From the NCBI GenBank assembly GCA_025766275.1, contig JAFKAC010000044.1, positions 62,001-126,000 on the forward strand: DNA of 64,000 bases, given 5' to 3'. Origin of the DNA: Lactarius indigo. Lineage: Eukaryota > Basidiomycota > Agaricomycetes > Russulales > Russulaceae. Each line of letters opens with the position of its first letter. The stretch's first letter is position 1. The position numbers and the translations under genes were made by a program. The notes beneath the pieces were generated by a model. It ran no database searches. It worked only from the letters and a program-made list of their open reading frames with translations, and had not been told where the DNA came from. Below are positions 21,278 through 33,217 of the stretch, piece by piece.

Positions 21278-24269
21278 ATGACCGATTACACCCTTCCGCT
21301 GGGGGCACACGGCACCAATAGATCGGAATTTCTCGAGCGTGCGTGGAACATTGGCAGGGCTTACCGAAATCAAGCCCTCGAATTGATTTCTATATGCCGA
21401 CTCCTCTCTCAAATTGCGCCTCCAAAGTTTGCACACGAAGATGCTGGGCTGAGAAGGTGACCACCAGGTTTCATCCACTCACTTTGTTTTCCCGCCTCTG
21501 ACACTTTCTCATAGAGTTCTTCAAGTGTGTGATCTAGCATTACGTTCCGCTGCCGATTCGGGCACGGAAGTGACTAATGAGGCAAATGCACGATTCCAAG
21601 CAGCAACCCGACTGTTGAGTAGCCACTCGCATGCAGAGAGAGAGGATCGCTTGTGAGAAACAATAGGTGCTCAAGGGTCCCTACTGACTCCTATTCTGGC
21701 AGGGACCTCCCACTCTCCGTCTATTCAAGAATGGAAATAGCCCAACAAAAAGATAGCGTGGAGAGAGATTGGTCGCATGTACTAGTGGTGAGGCTTAGAT
21801 GCCTGCCTTTCTGCTCCTCCCACTCAATTCTACTTCCCCAGAAATCTGAGGACGAAAGGGGACGAATGATAACCATTAACTTCATGCTGCTTCATACTCC
21901 GCTACTATCCCCTCACGACCCAGAAACTGTCGTCGTAAGCCGTGAGCACCGATTTGTACTTTGCATGTCTTCGATAATAAACTTGGTCATTCATCAGAGG
22001 TGCTCAGAGTCGATTCTTCCTTTCCAGAGATTCTCTGGAACTTTTGCCGTTACAAGGGCCGTGGGCGTATCACCCTCGAGCAAAACCCTCACTTCTACTT
22101 GCGTTTCCATGCAGATGAGAGTGCATATTCCCCTAAGTTTCGGTGCCATCCACTTCAAGACCCAGGCGGAATATTTGGAGACAATGACACTGCCTATGTT
22201 CTGTTCGATAGCCCCAGCCGTGTGTATCTTACTACCGAACACAAGCCCAGGATCTTTAGCAACGTGTGGACGCTGAATGGCTCCTTGATCTTCAGAGGTT
22301 TGTGTTATGTTTCCTATCTCGTCGCTTCATCTCTGACCGTATTTCCAGATCGTTCCGGAGTTCTTGAGGGAGAACAACTTGTCAGAAGTTCTAGTACCCG
22401 AGGAAAATTGCTGTATTGTGAACGGTCAGTGGTGCACCAAGACTCCGGTTCCGGTTCCCGATCGAATCATCGTTGTTTGTGGCCCATTGTAACAATACCG
22501 TTTGGCGGCTCCAAAGGGGACACATTCGAGGACTGGACAATTCTGAGTCGCCCAACATCGCGCTCAATTAACATACACATTTACGGTTCACGAGGATCTC
22601 TTGGATCTACGAGCAGTCTAGTAAGTTTTCATCCGTCTGGTTACTCCAACAACGCACGCAACTTTCTGCATAGGATCTACCTCCACCACCTCCAACATCC
22701 GAGCGACCAGGATACCCCGTGCATTACATGACTATCGATGCGCTCGGTGACGATGTCCTTCTTGGCGTATTCAGCTATCTTCGGCTGGATGGTGCTTGGG
22801 ATGTCCGACTTGGATGGCGCGAGCTTTCTCATGTTTGTCAAAGATGGCGTCACCTCATACATACATCGGCATTTGACCTGGGTATCCACATTATATGCAC
22901 GAATGGCACCCGTAATGTCGACACGCTAGACCATCTACCCCTCCCGCTCTTCATCAATTATTGGCACACAAATGCGACCATAACAGAGCAAGATGAGTTA
23001 GGAATATATCACGCATTCAGGTTGCGCGGTCGTATACGCCGTATTAGCCTCCACCTCCCGCATTCGATTTTGCGTAAACAGTTTGCGTTCTTGGACGAAC
23101 CTTTCCCAATGCTAGAGCACCTTTCTCTCTCGTTCACAACTGATGAAATCACGACTCTCGCACTCCCCAGGACGTTTCTGGCCCCAAATCTACGCCAACT
23201 CGCTCTTCTCGGTATCAGCCTTCCAAAAAGATTACGGTTGCTCTTCCCCACCGTCTCCCTCATCACACTCGTGCTCACGAATATCCGAGCTTCTGGTTAT
23301 TTTCACCCGAGGCTATTAGTTGCACGCCTTCAGCCCCTTTCCCAACTCCGGGAACTGTCCATCGGGTTTTCCATCCCCATACCCCATCCCATGACTGAGA
23401 GGGAAGTGTTGAGCGGACGAAGAACCCCCGTGACACTTCCCAACCTCAAATACCTCAAGTTTCAAGGTGTTAGCGCTTATCTGGAATGCTTTGTAGCCCA
23501 AATTACGGCCCCTCTTCTGGAGCAGCTCGAGATCACTCTATTCAATCAAATCACCTTCACATTATCACACTTGTCCCACTTCGTTAACACCACAGAAAAG
23601 ATCAAGCCCGACATCGCCGAGGTCAGCTTTGGAGCCGATTTGGTCTCCATAATCATGGGCTGCGGTAGGCAATTTCACGGCGAACATTTCATCCTCTGTG
23701 TGATGTGCAAGCAATTGGACTGGCAAATCCACTGCGTAGCACAGGTCTGCGACATTTTTATGTCCCTGCTATCTGGTGTAGAGACGCTTGGGCTTGATTT
23801 TGACGAACCAATGATGTCTACTGAATGGCAGAACGGCGAGATCCATGCCACAGCGTGGCACGAACTTCTCAGATCCGAGTCGTTCAGAGGGGTGAAGGAG
23901 CTCCATATTTGTGACTCATTCTCACAGGAGCTTTCTCGTGCGCTGGTGGAAGGAATAGGATCGGACCTGGGGCTGCTGCCCAGTCTGCGAAAACTCGTCA
24001 GCGAGTTCAGGGGGGGGAGTTTAGCCGGAGTCAATCCATTTGGCAGGTTCATTCACGATCGCTGGGCTGAGGGCCTCCCAGTCCACCCACCGCTCGCACA
24101 CTCGAGCCTATCCGACCGATCATCCGGCGCGGTACAGTGGGTTGAGGTGGTCCCTCTAGAACCACCAACGATACACGATGTCGCATTGACCCATTCCCGA
24201 CCCACGACCCGACATATAGCTAGTGCTGAAGGCGGCTCTTGGGGATTTGCAACTCGAACCTGGTGGTGA
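21278..24269 (+). CDS. F-box protein with long N-terminal domain, paralogue 1 (886 aa)
   Basis: Seven exons: 21278-21456, 21515-21652, 21703-21787, 21842-21934, 22000-22297, 22349-22620, 22674-24269 (2661 nt). Residues 1-about 355 are a domain I do not recognise, with landmarks RAWNIGRAYRNQALELIS, LPLSVYSRMEIAQQKDSVER, FPEILWNFCRYKGRGRITLE, LNGSLIFRG and FEDWTILSR. A Pro-rich joint (DLPPPPPTSERP) leads into the F-box (IDALGDDVLLGVFSYL, then WRELSHVCQRWRHLI) and a leucine-rich repeat-like C-terminus (FLAPNLRQLALLGISLPK). An F-box normally binds Skp1, making this a likely SCF ubiquitin-ligase adaptor. The last 80 residues differ from paralogue 2, suggesting a late frameshift. The single-gene model rests on exon 6 splicing in frame into the F-box exon. 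Confidence 0.82.
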
Positions 24270-24664
24270 GGTTTTGGGTGCAAAGGAGAGGGTCACGTGT
24301 ATGATACCGGTGAAAGTTGACCCGATGCGGCGAACCGGCGGGCCAGAGGTGCAGGTGTTTTTCTATCATTTTTATGAACACAGGTTAGATTCTTTAGTGG
24401 GTGAATGAGGAAGAGTTTTGTAAATATATTGTCACTTGGATTTAGTGGAGCGCAGATCAGAGGAAGAACTGCCTAGCCGTGCCGGGAAGCGCTATCAGTT
24501 GGTTGGAACGTGGTGACAAATTCTGTCCAAATACGAAATGCGAGGATAACGAGGCCTGCATTTGCCTTTCTCTGCTGTGACAATTCCTGCTTCTAGTTTC
24601 GACAGCCCCCTTGTGTACTATGTCCAGCTCTTCTGGTAGATCTTTGGGTCCGATATCCGACACA

Positions 24665-27600
24665 ATGTTCGATTACACCACCCTTCCGTTGGAAGCACAT
24701 GACAATAGATCGGTGTTTCTCGAACACGCATGGAACATTGGCAGGGCTTACCGAAATCAGGCCCTCGAATTGATTTCTATATGCCAACTCCTCTCTCGAA
24801 TTGCGCCTCCAAAGCTTGCACACGAAGACGCCGAGCTGAGAAGGTGACCACCACCCCAAGTTTCATTCACGCATTTTGTCTTCCTGCCCCTGATACGTTC
24901 TCATAGAATTCTTCGAGGGTGTGATCTAGCATTACGTTCCGCTGCCGACTCGGGAACGGAAGTGACTAATGAGGCAAATGCACGATTCCAAGAAGCAACC
25001 CGACTGTTGAGCAGCCATTCGCACGCAGAGAGAGGGGATCGCTTGTGAGAGGCAATACCAGTGGCGCTCAACGATCCTCCACTGACTCCTATTCTGGCAG
25101 GGACCTCCCACTCTCCGTCTATTCAAGAATGGAAATAGCTCGACAAAAAGACAGTGTGGAGAGAGATTGGTTGTATGTGGTGAGGCTTGGATGCGCGTCT
25201 TTCCGTCCCTCCCCCTCAACTCCACTCCCCAGAAATCTGAGGACGAATGGGAATCGACGATGACCATTAACTTCATGCTGCTTCATACTCCGCTACTATC
25301 CCCTCACGACCCAGAAACAGTCATCGTAAGCCGTGAGCACCGATTTGTACTTCGCATGTCTTCGATAATAAACTTGGTCATTCATCAGAGGTGCTCAGAG
25401 CCGATTCGTCCTTTCCGGAGATTCTTTGGAACTTTTGTCGTTACAAGGGCCGTGCGCGTATCACCCTCGAGCAAAACCCTCACTTCTATTTGCGTTTCCC
25501 TGCAAATGAGAGCGCATATTCCCCTAAGTTTTGGTGCCATCCACTTCGAGACCCAGGCGGAGCATTTGGACACAATGATACTGTTTATGTTCTGTTCGAT
25601 AGTCCGGGCCGTGTATTTCTTACTACCGAACAAAACCCCCGGATCTTTGGCAACGTGTGGACGCTGAATGGCTCCTTGATATTCAGAGGTTTGTGTTATG
25701 TTTCCCGATCTCGTCGCTTGCTACTGCTCTCTGACGTATTTCCAGATCGTTCTGGGGTACTTGAAGGAGAGAAGTTTGTCAGAAGTTCTAGTATCAGACA
25801 CAATATATGGTATTGTGAACAGTCAGTAGTGCACCAAGACTCCGAGCCCGTTTCCCGATTGAATCATAGCTACTTGCGACCTCTTGTAACAACACCGCTG
25901 GACGATTCCCCCTCAGGGGAATTCGAGGACTGGACAGTTCTGAGTCGCGCAGCATTGCGGGGCGTTAACATACCCATTTGTCGTTCACGAGGATCTCCTG
26001 GATCTACAAGCAGTCTGGTATGTTTTTGTCTGTCTAGTTACTCCGAGTTCGACACTGCACGAAAAACTTTTACGTAGGACCTGGCTCCACCGCCTCCAAA
26101 AACTGAGCAGCCAATATACCCCGTGCTATACACCCCTATAAATGCGCTCGATGACGATGTCCTTCTTGGCGTATTCAGCTTTTATCGGTTGGATGACGAG
26201 AAAGCTTGGAATGTCCGACTTGGGTGGCGCAAGCTCTCTCATGTTTGTCGAAGATGGCGTCACCTTGTGTACAAATCAGCATTCCACTTGGGGATGCATA
26301 TCCTCTGCACAATTGGTACTCCTATAGTGGACACGCTAAACCATTTACCGCCTCTGCCAATCTTCATCAATTACCGGTATACAACCACGAATGTAAAGGG
26401 GCAAGACGAACTAGGAATATACCACGCGCTCCGGTTGCGTGAACGTGTTCGCCGCATTGACCTCCACCTCCCATCTTCGATTTTGTTTAAATTCCTCATA
26501 CTCATGGACGAAACCTTCCCAGTTCTGGAACACCTTTCTCTCTCGTCGACAGTTGGAGAAATCACAACTCTCACACTTCCCAAGACCTTTCTGGCCCCAA
26601 ATCTACGCCGACTCGCATTCCTCGGTATTGGTCTTCCAAAACGATTACGTTTGCTCTTCTCTACTGTCTCCCTTGTCACACTCGCCCTCACGAGCCTCCA
26701 AGCTTCTGGTTACTTTCACCCGAAGTTATTAGTGGCACGTCTTCGGTCGCTCCCCCAACTCGAGGAACTATCCATTGGTTTTTCAGTCCCCGTACCCCGT
26801 CCTAGCGCCGAGAGGGAACTGTTAGGTAAACTAGGAACTCCCGTGACGCTTCCCAACCTCAAACACCTCACATTCCGAGGCGTTAGCGCTTATCTGGAAT
26901 GTCTTGTCGCTCAAATTAGAGTCCCTCTTCTGGAACACTTGGACATCACGTTGTTCAATCAAATCGTCTTCGCATTACCACACTTGACCCACTTCACCAA
27001 TAGAACAGAAGGGCTCGAACTCTCCACCGTAGAGGCTTTCTTTGGACGCGATGAGGTCTCCATAACTCTAGGCCACCACGGTACGCTATGGGACGACGAA
27101 CGTTTCATCCTGCGTGTGGTGTGCAAGCAGATGGATTGGCAAATCGACTGCGCAGCCCAGATCTGCAGCGCGCTTATGCCCGCGCTATCTGGTGTAGAGA
27201 AGCTCACGCTCGACTTTCACGAATTGCTGATGCCCACCGAATGGCAGAACGGAGAGATCGACGGCACGACGTGGCACGAACTTCTCAGACCGTTCGTCGA
27301 GGTGAAGGAGCTTCGTATTTCCAGCTCCCTCTCAGAGGAGCTTTCTCGTGCGCTGCAGGTAGACGACGTAGGGTCGGACCCGGGGCTGCTACCCAGTCTC
27401 CGGGAACTCGCAGGCGGGTCGATTGGGATGTTCGACTCCTTCATTCATGCTCGTCGAGTCGCAGGTCGCCCTATCTTCTCTGAGACGAGTCTGATGACGG
27501 ATGACGACGCGTCGAGTATTGCTAGCTCAAACGACACCTTCACGACACCGCCCCCTTCTCGCAAGAAGGCCAAGGCCAATGCCTATGCCTATGACGTAGC

Positions 27601-27676
27601 GCCGTTACCGCTGGGGATAGAATATCCGGCAACTCCGCTGATACGCAGGGGTGTCTCACCCCAGCGCTTGTACTAG
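24665..27676 (+). CDS. F-box protein with long N-terminal domain, paralogue 2 (885 aa)
   Basis: Same seven-exon structure as its neighbour: 24665-24843, 24907-25044, 25101-25179, 25233-25325, 25391-25688, 25746-26017, 26078-27676 (2658 nt). Exons 1, 2, 4, 5 and 6 are exactly the same length in both genes. The F-box exon has no ATG before its F-box (it opens DLAPPPPKTEQP), which supports that it is a downstream exon. The F-box reads INALDDDVLLGVFSF, WRKLSHVCRRWRHLV. The C-terminus (TSLMTDDDASSIASS, TPPPSRKKAKA) contains a basic stretch that could be a nuclear signal and is absent from paralogue 1. It arose by tandem duplication of a roughly 3.4-kb unit. Confidence 0.85.
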
Positions 27677-28247
27677 CCCCTACCGCCCCTATTGTGACCA
27701 TCAGCACCGCACCTATTGTCGCGGTCTCTCCCGAGGACTCTCGAGTCTCCGCCCATCAGTGCTGCGCTTTCAGTTATCACCTGCCGACTAGTTGTGGGAA
27801 CACTTCCCTTGATGGTACATCAGCAAAGTTTGTTGTGTTACTCTCTCGAACCCTCTCGCCGCGGGGCAGGTTGTGGGTCAGATATGATAAGAAAAGAAGA
27901 GAAAAAATGCTGTTTGTTTGAATATTATCGAGGTATATTACTACTTACTCAGAGACATGTACAATAGTACCTCTGAGTACTGCAGGATCTGTTTACTGAT
28001 ATATTACCTTTAAGGAAACACTTTCGCCCAATCGTGTAGAGTGTGACCAACTCTTGCATAGTAAGCGTGAGGGCGGGTCAGCAGCCCCACCAAAAGGCGC
28101 CCTAGCGCAACTGGTGGCTTCTACAAAAGTAGCCCCGCAACAACCCGCACCGTATCCACTATCATCAAGAGAACCAATTAATCTGCGCTTCACTCTATTT
28201 ACAAGTTTTCAAACTTCGTCATGGACAGTGAAACACATAATATATTA
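27677..28247. other. Intergenic, includes the MULE empty site
   Basis: Between convergent genes. 28096-28247 matches both flanks of the MULE (14383-14513 plus 19788 onward), with the target GACAGTGAAA once at 28224-28233. A motif resembling a tRNA A box (TAGCGCAACTGG, about 28103) has no B box and is not called a tRNA gene. Confidence 0.75.
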
Positions 28248-29388
28248 CTACTTTCTCGCTCCGCCACCTCCGCCTCCACTCGGCCCGCTCCCGCCAATAG
28301 GCGCCGGCCATCCTGACAGTGATTGCTGCGACTGTGGCTGGTGCTGTCCGTTCAGAATAGCGACCTTCGCCGCTCGTATCGCCGCCAGACGGTCCGTATT
28401 CGCAGGCGGGAGAGGATATGGGAACGTGGCGAGCATCGACTCAAGCGCTGCGAGGCCCGCAGACGCTTGTGCCTGGACAGGAGAGGAGACGGGGGCAGAA
28501 TTAGCTGGAATGGCGGGGGGAGACATGGCCGTGATGGTAGGTGTGATGGGCGATGGGGGTACCGCTGAAGGCTGACGTGGTGTGGGGAATTGGGATGTTT
28601 GCTGCAGCTGTGCCCTGGTTGATGTGCGCTGCGGCGTACTTGAACTCCGTGGGGGTACGGCCGCCGGCGGTACTGAGGATACTGGTGATGATAACGACGT
28701 TGGCGTATAATCTGTCGTCGAGCAGGGGTGAGAGTGAGATAGTCGTTGATAAGGGCGAATACGTACCATCTGTTCGTTGCCGCTTAGAAGGCGGGTCGAT
28801 GTCCATCGCCTGCGCGTCCTTCCCGCCTCCCGTATTCAGCGCTGCCTCACCCAGCCGCTCGAGGCGGTCTAAGAAGACGAGGTAGTAGCCCATGTGCTCG
28901 CCCTTCCACATCAGGTCCTTCGTCTCGCTGCGCGCCGCCATCCGCAGAGCGTGCAGCGCGTCCGCCAGCCGCGATGGTGAAAGCTTTTCATGGAACTCAA
29001 ATACGAGTAGAATCATCATGACGAGGTCGATTGGCGCGATCGTCGTGGGCCCGCGCGAGACTTTGAGGCACTCTGGATATGCAGAAAGCGTGTCGATAAG
29101 TAGCTTGTATGAGTGCTGTACGCGCTTCTTCCACGCTGGGTCAAGCGGCGCGGTATCTTTGAGCCATGCGGTCTGCTGCGCGGTCGTCGCGGTCGTGCGC
29201 TTGATGATGGGACGTGGATCGAGTATTGTTTGGAGCGACTGTGCAATCCAGCGGAAAGCGGCATCTCGTCGGTCATTGAACCCAAGGGAGCGAAGGGGCA
29301 TGGAAAACTCTTGGACGAGTTCGTGGATAAGGGTTTGCCGAGGCGTCGGTGCTTCCGCTTTCATCTTCTCGGCGTAATTGAGGGCCAT
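28248..29388 (-). CDS. Unknown protein, 361 aa
   Basis: Two exons, 28767-29388 and 28248-28711 (1086 nt), intron 55 nt. The start is the ATG at 29388 (MALNYAEKMKAEAP). The N-terminal two thirds look globular and mostly helical (SMPLRSLGFNDRRDAAFRWI, KKRVQHSYKLLIDTLSAYP, LADALHALRMAARSET, YLVFLDRLERLGEAAL). A basic cluster PPSKRQRTD sits at the exon junction. The second exon is Pro/Ser/Thr-rich with GLAALESMLATFPYPLPPA and NTDRLAAIRAAKVAILNGQ and ends in a Gly tract (SGGGGGGARK). The basic cluster may be a nuclear localisation signal. I do not recognise the family. A decayed duplicate lies at 19802-20890. Confidence 0.75.
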
Positions 29389-29788
29389 ACCAAGTTGTAC
29401 TCGCTATTTTTGGGAGAATGAGGGATAACAAAAAAAAAGTGAAGGATATGGCGCACCCGAAAGATCTCGCGCTCATCATCCTCTGTGATCTCCATGTACT
29501 CGATACAGACGATTTGTTTATTAGAAAACATTCGCTTGTACTTTGGTGGGAGCTGCTTTCCCGGTTTTCCTGCTTTCTGCTTGTACCAGTACTTTCTCTT
29601 GCTCTCCCTGTGAACTGTTGTCAGCCCTGAGATAAAAAGGACGATAAGACCTCATCTCACTCGTCTTTATCTGCACGCGCCAACGAGACGCATTAGCAAG
29701 CAGATTTCAAAGTTTCACAAGGAAGACACACGGTATATCTGTTAACAGGGTCGGAATTTGGGAATATGATGAGACGAGAGAAACGCAC
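29389..29788. other. Intergenic / junction between duplicated block and truncated DUF262 gene
   Basis: 29390-29550 is shared with 20890-21060. From there to 29788 no gene is seen; the DUF262 gene should continue leftwards here but does not. Confidence 0.6.
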
Positions 29789-30393
29789 CAGGCCATCCAT
29801 GAATCTGAAGATACGAGGAAAATGTGAACAGAGGTCGAGGATCAGAAAAGAGAGAGCGTGCTAACTTTTGTATCGAGGTCAAGCGTTGTTTGCCGTCGAT
29901 GCAAACGCGCCGCTCTGTCCCGTCCGACGACTGAGACACGGCTGTGAATGACGGAGGTCAGGTATATAGGCGCTTATGGAGAGAGAAGAGGATTACCAAA
30001 AATGATAGGCGGGATGTAAAAGTTTCGGAAAATAGAATCAATGAGACCAATCTGCTTGATCTCTGACCAGACGACATCTAGCGCCGAGGAAAGCGGCATT
30101 AAGGACGTGGGAGTGCAGCAAACGAAGAGCCACGAACCGCGTTGGTAGTGAGGATCCAAATCAATCACTCCTTCGACAATTTGGTCTGAAGCGAAATGTT
30201 AGAACGTGAGCTGAGGCGAACAGACGGTCGCACCATAGAGTGCCTGTGCGGTGTAGGTTGTCGAGCGCGGGGGGCGAAGAACGTTTTTGAAAGAAAATTC
30301 ATCGCCGTCGGTCTTTGAGCCTGTTGCCCTTTTCCTCTTTGCGATGGGAGTATCGCTTTCTGAGCTCGAGGAATACTCTGAACCGGAGGCCAT
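29789..30393 (-). pseudogene. 5' part of a DUF262 (GmrSD N-terminal-like) gene, truncated
   Basis: Exons 30234-30393, 30138-30185, 29997-30077, 29866-29941 and 29789-29804 join in frame. They begin MASGSEYSSSSESDTP with the basic stretch AKRKRATGS and lead into the DUF262 core: PPRSTTYTAQALYDQI, DLDPHYQRDVVWSEIKQIGL, SIFRNFYIPPIIF, then RRVCIDGKQRLTSIQKFMDG. The motifs DLxPxYQRxxVW and DGKQRLTSI are those of the ParB-like DUF262 domain shared with bacterial GmrSD and found in many fungal nuclear proteins. The remaining half of the domain and the C-terminus are missing: after FMDGL the sequence runs into the flank of the duplicated block. It is probably a 3'-deleted gene, unless a distant exon was missed. 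Confidence 0.7.
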
Positions 30394-30524
30394 GTGTTGG
30401 AGGTAAAAGGTGGTAGTAGAGACAAAGGCAGATGAGACAATCGGACCCGCACAACCGCAGAAAGGTGTGACATGCACCTCCCCGCTTTGTGACATGGTCC
30501 TGTCACGTCGGTCTCACTCAACTG

Positions 30525-32937
30525 ATGAGCCTAAGAAAGGTCCCCGCTAGTCGTCTTCAGCCTCAGCCTTCGTCAAGGTCTGCGACGACGTCAAAACGTG
30601 ATTCCCTTGCTGCAGAGCTCGAGCGTGGTCCGTCATGGCCCATCCTTTATACCGCACTATCCCTGACGCATTCTGGGAACAGATCCACAACTCTCGACGG
30701 CAAAGAGACAGCAGCGCACTCAGGCGCTGAATTCTACCCTATCCCAAGCGGCTCTCGAACGAAAACTCGCTGCCGCAGAGACTAACCGCGTCCAGCTTGA
30801 AACACGCCTCCGTGAGCGCGACGCGGCTATCGAACGCCTTGAAGCCGATCGTCGGTGGCTCGCCGAACGTGAACAAGAAGAACGAGAGGAAAAAGAACGT
30901 GTCTCAAAAGCACGCGAGGATGAAAAGGTACATACTCAAAAAAAAAAAGAGCTACAAGTCGAGAGACTAACGATTCGAAGATAAAGGCAGACCAGGACGC
31001 CCGTTCCCTGCGCTCAGAACTGAGCACCCTCAAAGAGGACTACGCGGACCTCCAGGACAAACTCGACGCCCTTTCGCACACCACATCCCAGAAGCTCGCC
31101 GCACAAGCCGCGGAGCTCACCTCCCGCTCGCGCCAAGTCGAATCGCTCTCCTCAGAGCTCCGCGCATCCCACGACGCAGCGGCTCAACACAGCGCCGAGG
31201 TCCTGCGCCTACAATCAGCGCTCGACGCCCAAGCAACCGCGCAGGCGGACCTCTCGCGTCACGACGCAGAAGAGGCCAGCTGGTCCGTGCTGCGTGCAGA
31301 GCTCACGCGCCAAGCAGAACAGTCGCGGCAGCTGGAGGTGGCACATACGCGCGCGATGGCGGAGCTGGGCTCCCTGCGTGAGCGCCACACGGCCATCGAG
31401 GTGCTGCGCGAGCAGAACCGCGCGCTCGAGCGGCGCGCGGCCGGCGCCGACGAATTGCGCGAGACGGTTGTGCGCCTCGAGGCGGAGGTGCAGGCGGCGC
31501 GTGCGGAACGCGAGGCGTGGTACGTCCTCATCTTCCCTCCCACCCCCCGTTTTCTGGACTCTCTGACGCGGACTAGGGCCGCGCACACTGCGCCTCCAGA
31601 GACGCCCGCCGCGACTCCTGTCTCTATTACGCAGAGCCTTTCTGCGCTGCGCCTCGAGCATGCACACCTACTCCAGGAACATGGCGCCGGCCGCGCGGCG
31701 CTGCGACAGCGCGAGGCGGAACTCGCAGACGTGCAGGCGCGGGAGGTTGACGCGCGAGCAACGGCCGATGCGTTGCTGCAGGAGACGCGGGCTGCACAAG
31801 ACCGCGCGACGAGGGCCGAGCGCGCCGCTGCGCTTGCCGAGCGAGAGATTGGGTTCCTGCAGGCTCTTAATGTGCGTCTGGGCCGCGCGTGGCAATCTCT
31901 CACATCCCTCATTTAGTGCTGACTACTTGATAGGCAAGCTATGCGAGCGAGGAGGCCGCACAGGGCACTGGCCATATCGACCAGGCGAAAGAACAACACG
32001 TCAGAGAGCTCGAGGCGTTGGTGGGCGAGTACAAGGCTCACATGCATGCGCTCGAAACAGAGATTCAAGAACTCGCCAAGCGGCCCGCTCTCAACCAAGG
32101 CACGGGCCTCCAAGCCCTGCGCGACGAGCTCGCCAACGAGAAGCACGCATTGCAGGAGGCGCGTCGAGGTACGTCGTCCTCATCCACCACATATTTCCCT
32201 TCCTTGATCCCCATCCTTCAGCGCTCGAAGAAAAGGAAGAGGAGGCCGAGAAGGACAGAGAAAAGATCGAGGAGCTCGAACAGACGCTCTTCGACCTGCG
32301 CGGCGAGATCGGCGCGGGACGTCACGTGCCTCCGGGCGTGCGCGTGCTCTCTCTCTGCGAGAACCCTGCACAAAACTGGACCGATTTGCGACAAGCCGCG
32401 CTCGACCGACTCAAATCCGAGAACGCGGCGCTCCTCCAGCGCCTCTCCGCGCTCGACCATCACGTGCCCACCAACCCCAACAATACGGACACGAATGGGG
32501 AGGAGCAGCTGGTGCCGCGCGCAAGCTGGGCGGCGGTCTGCGAAGAAAAGGCGCAACTGGAGGCGGAGCTCAAGCAGCGCGATAAGCGCATGCTGCGCCT
32601 GCGCCAGGTGTTCGCGGGCAAGACGGCCGAATTCCGCGAGGCGCTCTCGGCGATCCTCGGCGTCAAGCTCGCATTTTACGATAACGGACAGGTGCGCGTC
32701 ACGTCGCAGTACGACCTCGGCGCCGCATTCGTATTCCAGCCCGCGCCGAAGGACGGAGGTGGTGGAGGGGCGCGCATGCAGCTCGTCGCGCAGGGCGAAG
32801 GCGGCCCACAGGAATTGCCGCAGCTGATGCGGAACTGGGTCGAGATCGAGCAGAGCATCCCGTGCTTCTTGGCGAGCGTCACGCTCGAGTGCTACGATAA
32901 ACGGAAGCGCGAGCAGCAAATGGACGGTGGTGAGTGA
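30525..32937 (+). CDS. MAD1: Spindle assembly checkpoint protein Mad1, about 708 aa
   Basis: Exons 30525-30627, 30683-30927, about 30987-31519, 31577-31871, 31934-32168 and 32222-32937. The exon 3 start could be 6 nt earlier; both keep the frame. The protein is coiled coil over most of its length (DRRWLAEREQEEREEKERV, EVLREQNRALERRAAGADE). Then comes a Mad2-interaction-like segment, VRVLSLCENPAQN, comparable to the KVLxxxxNP motif of Mad1, followed by the leucine-rich LKSENAALLQRL. The globular Mad1 C-terminal domain ends it (RMLRLRQVFAGKTAEFREA, LGVKLAFYDNGQVRVTSQYD, WVEIEQSIPCFLASVTLE). Mad1 recruits Mad2 to unattached kinetochores. A decayed copy lies at 46930-49153. Confidence 0.9.
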
Positions 32938-33217
32938 ATGAGCGGTGATCCAGTTTTATTAGTTGTGGTTGTGCAATTTTGTGAAAAAAGACTTTCATTC
33001 GATGCCCGTATGACTCTGGCCGAGACGGAATTTCACCGCTCCTTTGAGACTACCCCAACGTCGAATCCCTGGGACCGACCAGCACGCGTGGATAATAAGT
33101 GAAGAGCAGATAGCAGATGGTATTATGTAGACAATAAAAAGATGGTGCGTTTTGGAGGATTATAGCAAAGATCTACGCAGGCTGTCTATCGATTCGCTCT
33201 AAATTGTCAAGCATCGT

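Noticed and set aside
22349..22490. Alternative frame after intron 5 of F-box gene 1 (IVPEFLRENNLSEV, VCGPL then stop)
   Set aside because: It needs a different splice phase and is broken by stops in the second paralogue, whereas the DRSGVLEGE frame is open in both and leads in frame into the F-box exon.
28096..28160. Possible tRNA gene or tRNA-derived SINE (A-box-like TAGCGCAACTGG, also at 14383)
   Set aside because: No B box, no acceptor-stem pairing that I could see, and the two copies are explained by duplication of the 361-aa gene's 3' flank.
31259..31912. Antisense ORF of 217 codons in MAD1
   Set aside because: Low-complexity Arg/Ala/Ser-rich shadow of GC-rich coiled-coil codons.
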